Origin: Mycolicibacterium sp. CBMA 226
Lineage (GTDB): Bacteria; Actinomycetota; Actinomycetes; Mycobacteriales; Mycobacteriaceae
Length of the DNA stretch: 64,000 nucleotides
Assembly: GCF_009729075.1 (NCBI RefSeq)
Contig: NZ_VTGY01000022.1
Coordinates: forward strand, 310,001-374,000
Direction: 5' to 3'
Position 1 is the stretch's first letter. Every line of letters begins with the position of its first letter. The notes under the pieces were generated by a model. That model was not told where the DNA came from. It made no database searches and was given only the letters and a program-made list of their open reading frames with translations. Made by a program: the position numbers and the translations under genes. Of the stretch, positions 60,358 through 64,000 are shown in pieces.

Positions 60358-61518
60358 TTAAGCGGGCTGTGTGACGTTTAGGCAGCGCTGGTACCACCGG
60401 TAGAACTCGATAATTCCGCCTTGGTGGTGGGGATTAAGCGGACCAGGCTTGAAGGGCTGCATGCGCAAGCCTTTCTGCAACCCTTCGCATAGAGCGGCAT
60501 CCTGCCCCAGCGTTGTCAAAACCAACGATGTCAAACTCTCTATGTCGTAGTCGCGTCCCTCTTCGGCATCAGCGGCCACCAAGAACTGGCTGGTAGCGAT
60601 TGTCAGCTGCGGGCCCAGCGGCCGGATTGTCCAAATCCACACGTTGTCGGGGCTGATCACCATATGCCCGCTCGGCTGCCAGAAAACCTGCACAATTGGC
60701 AGTTCGTCGCCCTCGTGCGCCGTCTGACGGGGAAGCGGCACCCGGCATCCAGCATCCTGAGAATAGGGGTTCGAGGTCAGGTCTTCGATCGACCAGTCGT
60801 CCTGGGTCCATAACCGTTGCGGCTTGTCCAGATCTTCGACCACTGTGAACGTATGCCACGGATCGATCGTTTTCACGAGTTCTGGGTGATTGAGAGAGCA
60901 GTGGTAACACTCGTCGTCGTTCTCGACCACGAGTTTCCAGTTCGCTGCGACTTCTACGTGGTCCACCGCCGCCACCTTCAAGCCGCTCAAGTCATATCCT
61001 GCGATAGCACCTTCGGAATCTGCAAAGCTCGTGAAAGATTCAGTCACGCCTACAGGCTTTTCGCGAGATAGTGATACAAAGACGAGCCCGTTGTAGGCCT
61101 CCACCCACGCCTTGTGTAAGCCCCATGGAGTCTTGTCGAACCCCTCGTGCATCTTGGTCGCGGACACACAGGCGCCATCTTCAGTGGAAAAGGCCCATCC
61201 GTGATATTGGCACACAAAGTTGCGGCCCAACTTGCCATTCCCCTCCGGCGCTAAGGGGTACCCACGGTGCCGGCACACGTTGAAGTACGCCGTAAGTGCT
61301 CCGGACTGCAGTCGCGTAATGATGACTTCGTCGTCGCCCAACTTGAAGGTCACATACGAACGCGGCTCGCTGAGCTCTGATTCATGCGCCGCGTAGTGCC
61401 AGCGGGGACGCCAGACGGCCTCTAGATCACGCTCATACCAATCTTGCGTCAGGAAATGCTCTTTGGATATCCCGGTTTCCACAGGACGTTGTTCGAGCGA
61501 CATCGACTCGGGCGACAT
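60358..61518 (-). CDS. Rieske non-heme iron oxygenase, alpha subunit
   Basis: 386 residues. Rieske centre CRHRGYPLA ... CQYHGW (about residues 75-100), mononuclear iron site ENDDECYHCSLNHPEL with the 2-His-1-carboxylate set. It is the GbcA/stachydrine-demethylase-like or aromatic-hydroxylase branch without a separate beta subunit; none is encoded nearby. The ATG at 61518 follows a perfect AGGAGG; the longer upstream frame is rejected. It oxidises a small substrate, quite possibly with release of formaldehyde by demethylation. Confidence 0.9.
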   Translation of the reverse strand: MSPESMSLEQRPVETGISKEHFLTQDWYERDLEAVWRPRWHYAAHESELSEPRSYVTFKLGDDEVIITRLQSGALTAYFNVCRHRGYPLAPEGNGKLGRNFVCQYHGWAFSTEDGACVSATKMHEGFDKTPWGLHKAWVEAYNGLVFVSLSREKPVGVTESFTSFADSEGAIAGYDLSGLKVAAVDHVEVAANWKLVVENDDECYHCSLNHPELVKTIDPWHTFTVVEDLDKPQRLWTQDDWSIEDLTSNPYSQDAGCRVPLPRQTAHEGDELPIVQVFWQPSGHMVISPDNVWIWTIRPLGPQLTIATSQFLVAADAEEGRDYDIESLTSLVLTTLGQDAALCEGLQKGLRMQPFKPGPLNPHHQGGIIEFYRWYQRCLNVTQPA

Positions 61519-61797
61519 GAGACCTCCTGAGGTACGTAACGGTAGATGGACAAATGTACATCTACGTCTATGCGAGGGCAAGGTCTGATCCTCTGGCTCG
61601 ACTCGTTCGGCCTGGTGTTGTCCGGATGATCCATGGATGTTCCGGTGTGGCAAAGCCATTGGTGCTGGCGATCGCAGTGCTGATCAAGATGTCGAGGGTG
61701 CCAGCACCCGCCGTAAGCGGGTTCTATCGGCGTTCGACGTGCGAGCCGCCCACTGATTGATCCGTGGGCTCAGTGCGGGCCGCAGTCAACCAGTGCG
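61519..61797. other. Intergenic between Rieske start and truncated pobA
   Basis: Contains the Rieske promoter and operator. I see no further gene. Confidence 0.4.
61546..61591 (-). promoter_or_regulatory. Rieske operon promoter with 16-bp dyad over the -10
   Basis: Minus strand: -35 TTGCCC, 17-bp spacer, -10 TACATT. The -10 lies inside ATGGACAAATGTACAT (61546-61561), a 16-bp dyad with one mismatch per arm. Half-sites TGGACA and TGTACA match those of the 15-bp operators, with one extra central base. Confidence 0.5.
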
Positions 61798-62598
61798 TCA
61801 GTGACCAAGCCGGACATAGTTGGGTGTCATATTCAAACCAGGTCTAACGTAACGACGGCGGATGATCCGAATCCGTTGTCGGCCAACCGCAGACGCGCCT
61901 GCTGGTGCCGAAATTTGGGGACCCTGGCACTTGCAGTAGAGGCGACTGACGGTCTCCGAACGCATCGAGTGCATGGCGAAGCCGTCGAGATGCCAGGCGT
62001 AGATGAGTTCGTCGGTGGATGGGGCAACCTCGGCGAGCACGCCCAACCACGAGTAGGGGTAGACCTTCTCCCACACCTGCTTGACGGTGCGGGGCACCGC
62101 CGCCCGGCTGGGCCCGAACGAACCATCGCAGCCGGCGATCACCTCGGCGTCCAGACGTTGCGCCTTCCCGTCGACGGTGAAGGTTACGTAGGGCCGGTCA
62201 GTGGTGATGTCGTGTACCGCGACGTCGTCTGCTTCGTAGATGATCTGCTGATCGGCCGCCCGACGTGCGGCAACGAGATCCTTTTGCACATCGGTCTGCC
62301 CGTACACCCAGACGCTACGTCCGACAAGGTCGACGAAGTCGAGGTGATGACGTTCACCCGGTGTCTGCAAATAGATGCCACGGTGCTCGATTCCCTTGTG
62401 CGACAGTCGGTCCCCGAGTCCAACGGCGCGCAGTAACTCCACCGACGAGTGCTCCAAGATGCCCGCGCGGATCCGCGAGAGTACGTACTGTTCGGTGCGG
62501 GCTTCGACGATGACCGAGTCGACACCGTCGGCGGCGAGCAGATGGGACAGCAACATGCCGGCCGGCCCGGCACCGATGATGGCGACTTGAGTGCGCAT
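61798..62598 (-). pseudogene. pobA: Truncated 4-hydroxybenzoate 3-monooxygenase
   Basis: The first 220 or so residues are a normal PobA: FAD loop VAIIGAGPAGMLLSHLLA, RIRAGILEHSSVELLRAVGLGDRL, and DGSFGPSRAAVP with YPYSWLGVLAEVAPS. After SRLYCKCQ the frame is lost, and about 45 unrelated residues follow (normal length about 390), so the C-terminal substrate-binding and dimer part, with the second FAD motif, is missing. Hydroxylation of 4-hydroxybenzoate to protocatechuate is therefore unlikely. Confidence 0.85.
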
Positions 62599-62905
62599 GC
62601 CGCCCAGTGAACGGCACTATCCGACCATTCACCCACCTTCGTCTTTCACTGAACGAAAGATCCGGTAGCGGACGCATGTCCGTCGGGACGGCCGGTCGGG
62701 GGCGGTAGCCAGTCGTCCGCCACTCCGTTGACGCGGTCGAGACGCGGGCAAGGTTGGTTGGCGTGCGACCGAACGCTCCGAATCGGCTTACAGAAAGCAA
62801 CTTTCGGGTATCGGCTATGCCTCCGACGGCCGCCGCGGCACTACGCCGTCGCGCATGGGGGATACGAGAAGGGGTCGAAGCCCCAGGACGTGCAGAGTCC
62901 GGCCG
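62599..62905. other. Intergenic
   Basis: Holds the start-side DNA of the pobA remnant, including a short dyad CTTTC-n7-GAAAG near 62645. No gene seen. Confidence 0.35.
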
Positions 62906-64000
62906 CTACGCCTTTCCCGCAGGGTTGTGTTGTTGCGTGATCCAACTGGCAATCTGGGCACGTGAGCTGAAGCCCAGCTTGTTGAGAATGTTTTCGACAT
63001 GACCTTCGGCGGTACGCAATGAGATCACCAGGCGTGCGGCGATGGCTTTGTTCGACAGCCCGTCTGCCACGAGGCTCGCCACCTCAGACTCCCTCCGCGT
63101 GAGTTTCGTGACGGAACACGCGGTCCCGGGCGGTTGACGGCGCTCGCGCAACGCCAACGTCAGCGATTCCTCGGTCGGCAGTGCGGCGCCCCGCTCGAAT
63201 GCATCGTTGAATGCGCGGTCGCCCAGCTTGGTTCGGGCCGTCTTCTCGAACCGTTCACCGTAGGAAACCAGCGTTATCGCCCCCGTCAGCGGCGGCGCCC
63301 CCGATTCCTGCCAAAGTGTGGTCGCAGCGCCGAGTAGCGTCGCCGCCCGTTCGGCATCACCCGAGGCTGCCGCCGTCCAGGCGAGCATATCCAACGTCGT
63401 CGCCAAGCCCAGGGTGTCATGAAAGAACCGTTTGATTTTCAACGCCTCGTGCAGGTCTGACTCGGCCTGCACGGAGTCCCCGCTCAGTAGAGCGGATAAA
63501 CCACGTGTACACAGTGCGTAAGACCGCCCCCAACTCTCTCCAGTCGAACGACTGCGCTCGAAAAGTTCATCGTTGACCACCGTGGCCTGGCCGAGCTCGC
63601 CAAGGAAAATGTGTGCCAACGCCAAATCAATCCGCAATAAGTCGGGGTACACCGGCACATTGGCGTTGTCGTACAACTGCAGGGCCTCGTTGAACAAGGG
63701 GATCGCGGCTGCCGGTTCTGCAGTGAGGGAGCAGTGACAGACTGCGAGCACGTGGGTGGCGAATGCGCGCGCCCCAGGTTCATTCAGCGCCGAAGCAATG
63801 GTGCGGGCTTGCTCGGCCATCGCGACCGCAAGAGCCTTATCTCCTTGCGTGGCAGCAATATAACCCGCAGTGGCGAGCGCCCATGCTCGCTCGTGACTGG
63901 GCTCTGTATCGAGAGCCAATATTCGGTCCAACCACAGCTTGCCCTCTGCTAAGTGTCCCAAGGCAAGCCATAGCCACAACACTGAAGCGATCCGCATGCC
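62906..64000 (-). CDS. Large LuxR-family (LAL/MalT-type) regulator, 5' end outside window
   Basis: The C-terminal 364 residues of a regulator whose start lies beyond the right edge. Helical TPR-like repeats fill about 280 residues (AWALATAGYIAATQGDKALAVAMAEQA and similar), followed by a LuxR HTH (LTRRESEVASLVADGLSNKAIAARLVISLRTAEGHVENILNKLGF). The missing N-terminal part is probably an AAA/STAND ATPase. It may regulate the aromatic genes next to it. Confidence 0.85.
   Translation of the reverse strand, partial: GMRIASVLWLWLALGHLAEGKLWLDRILALDTEPSHERAWALATAGYIAATQGDKALAVAMAEQARTIASALNEPGARAFATHVLAVCHCSLTAEPAAAIPLFNEALQLYDNANVPVYPDLLRIDLALAHIFLGELGQATVVNDELFERSRSTGESWGRSYALCTRGLSALLSGDSVQAESDLHEALKIKRFFHDTLGLATTLDMLAWTAAASGDAERAATLLGAATTLWQESGAPPLTGAITLVSYGERFEKTARTKLGDRAFNDAFERGAALPTEESLTLALRERRQPPGTACSVTKLTRRESEVASLVADGLSNKAIAARLVISLRTAEGHVENILNKLGFSSRAQIASWITQQHNPAGKA

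Overview
The window is a 64 kb stretch of high-GC actinobacterial DNA, most likely from a Mycobacterium/Mycolicibacterium-type organism. The main clues are an MspA-family outer-membrane porin (16.5 kb), an S-(hydroxymethyl)mycothiol dehydrogenase followed by a metallo-beta-lactamase hydrolase (55.9-57.7 kb, with a decayed second copy at 44-45 kb), frequent GTG starts with ATGA/GTGA gene overlaps, and actinobacterial IS21 and IS3 elements. The region looks accessory and catabolic: it has many regulators, transporters and oxygenases, several decayed duplicates and transposon scars, and no housekeeping or RNA genes that I can see.

Layout. 0-8 kb: the end of a quinone-oxidoreductase-like gene, then a leftward block of a 4-oxalocrotonate tautomerase homologue, a PabB-PabC fusion, an ornithine-cyclodeaminase-family protein, a succinate-semialdehyde-type dehydrogenase and a dihydrodipicolinate-synthase-family enzyme. 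A decayed second copy of the tautomerase plus the start of pabB lies at 0.7-1.3 kb. 8.5-11.2 kb: VapBC, an orphan ParD-like antitoxin and small ORFs. 11.5-15.6 kb: a GntR regulator with an unusual C-terminal sensor-like half and a complete IS21-family element with 6-bp target repeats. 16.3-18.2 kb: MspA-like porin, secreted proline-rich protein and lipoprotein. 18.6-22.6 kb: TetR; cyclase-family and alpha/beta hydrolase pair; divergent TetR. 22.6-24.1 kb: scars of two IS3-type elements and of an APC permease. 24.1-28.2 kb: imine-reductase-like protein and APC permease, divergent from a VAO-type FAD oxidase. 28.8-41.2 kb: a long rightward catabolic cluster (flavin reductase, SDR, luciferase-like monooxygenase, NDP-forming acyl-CoA synthetase, hotdog protein, hexapeptide PaaY-like protein, then the homogentisate pathway HPPD - RidA - HGD - unknown - FAH). 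41.5-49.2 kb: SnoaL-like protein, APC permease, decayed mycothiol dehydrogenase/hydrolase pair, another APC permease, P450 and its PDR-type reductase. 49.2-57.7 kb: a GAF/HATPase/LuxR one-piece regulator, then a tightly coupled set of class II aldolase, HAD phosphatase, DhaL, DhaK, transaldolase-like protein, mycothiol formaldehyde dehydrogenase and hydrolase. 58.3-64 kb: LuxR scar, TetR, a Rieske oxygenase with its reductase, a truncated pobA, and the C-terminal part of a large LuxR regulator.

How it may work together. The most striking signal is regulatory. A 15-bp imperfect dyad (CTGTACNNTGTMCAA) occupies the same place, one base after the -35 hexamer and inside a 17-bp spacer, in the putative promoters of the porin (16.3 kb), the acyl-CoA synthetase cluster (32.3 kb), the 42-kb permease (43.85 kb) and the 45-kb permease-P450-reductase operon (45.13 kb). 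It also occurs in the divergent permease/FAD-oxidase gap (26.8 kb). I infer one repressor controlling outer-membrane entry, inner-membrane uptake and oxidative breakdown of one class of compounds. A related 16-bp dyad covers the -10 of the Rieske operon. Demethylating oxygenases (P450, Rieske) would release formaldehyde, which fits the mycothiol dehydrogenase and dihydroxyacetone-kinase/aldolase module next door. The actual substrate cannot be read from the sequence.
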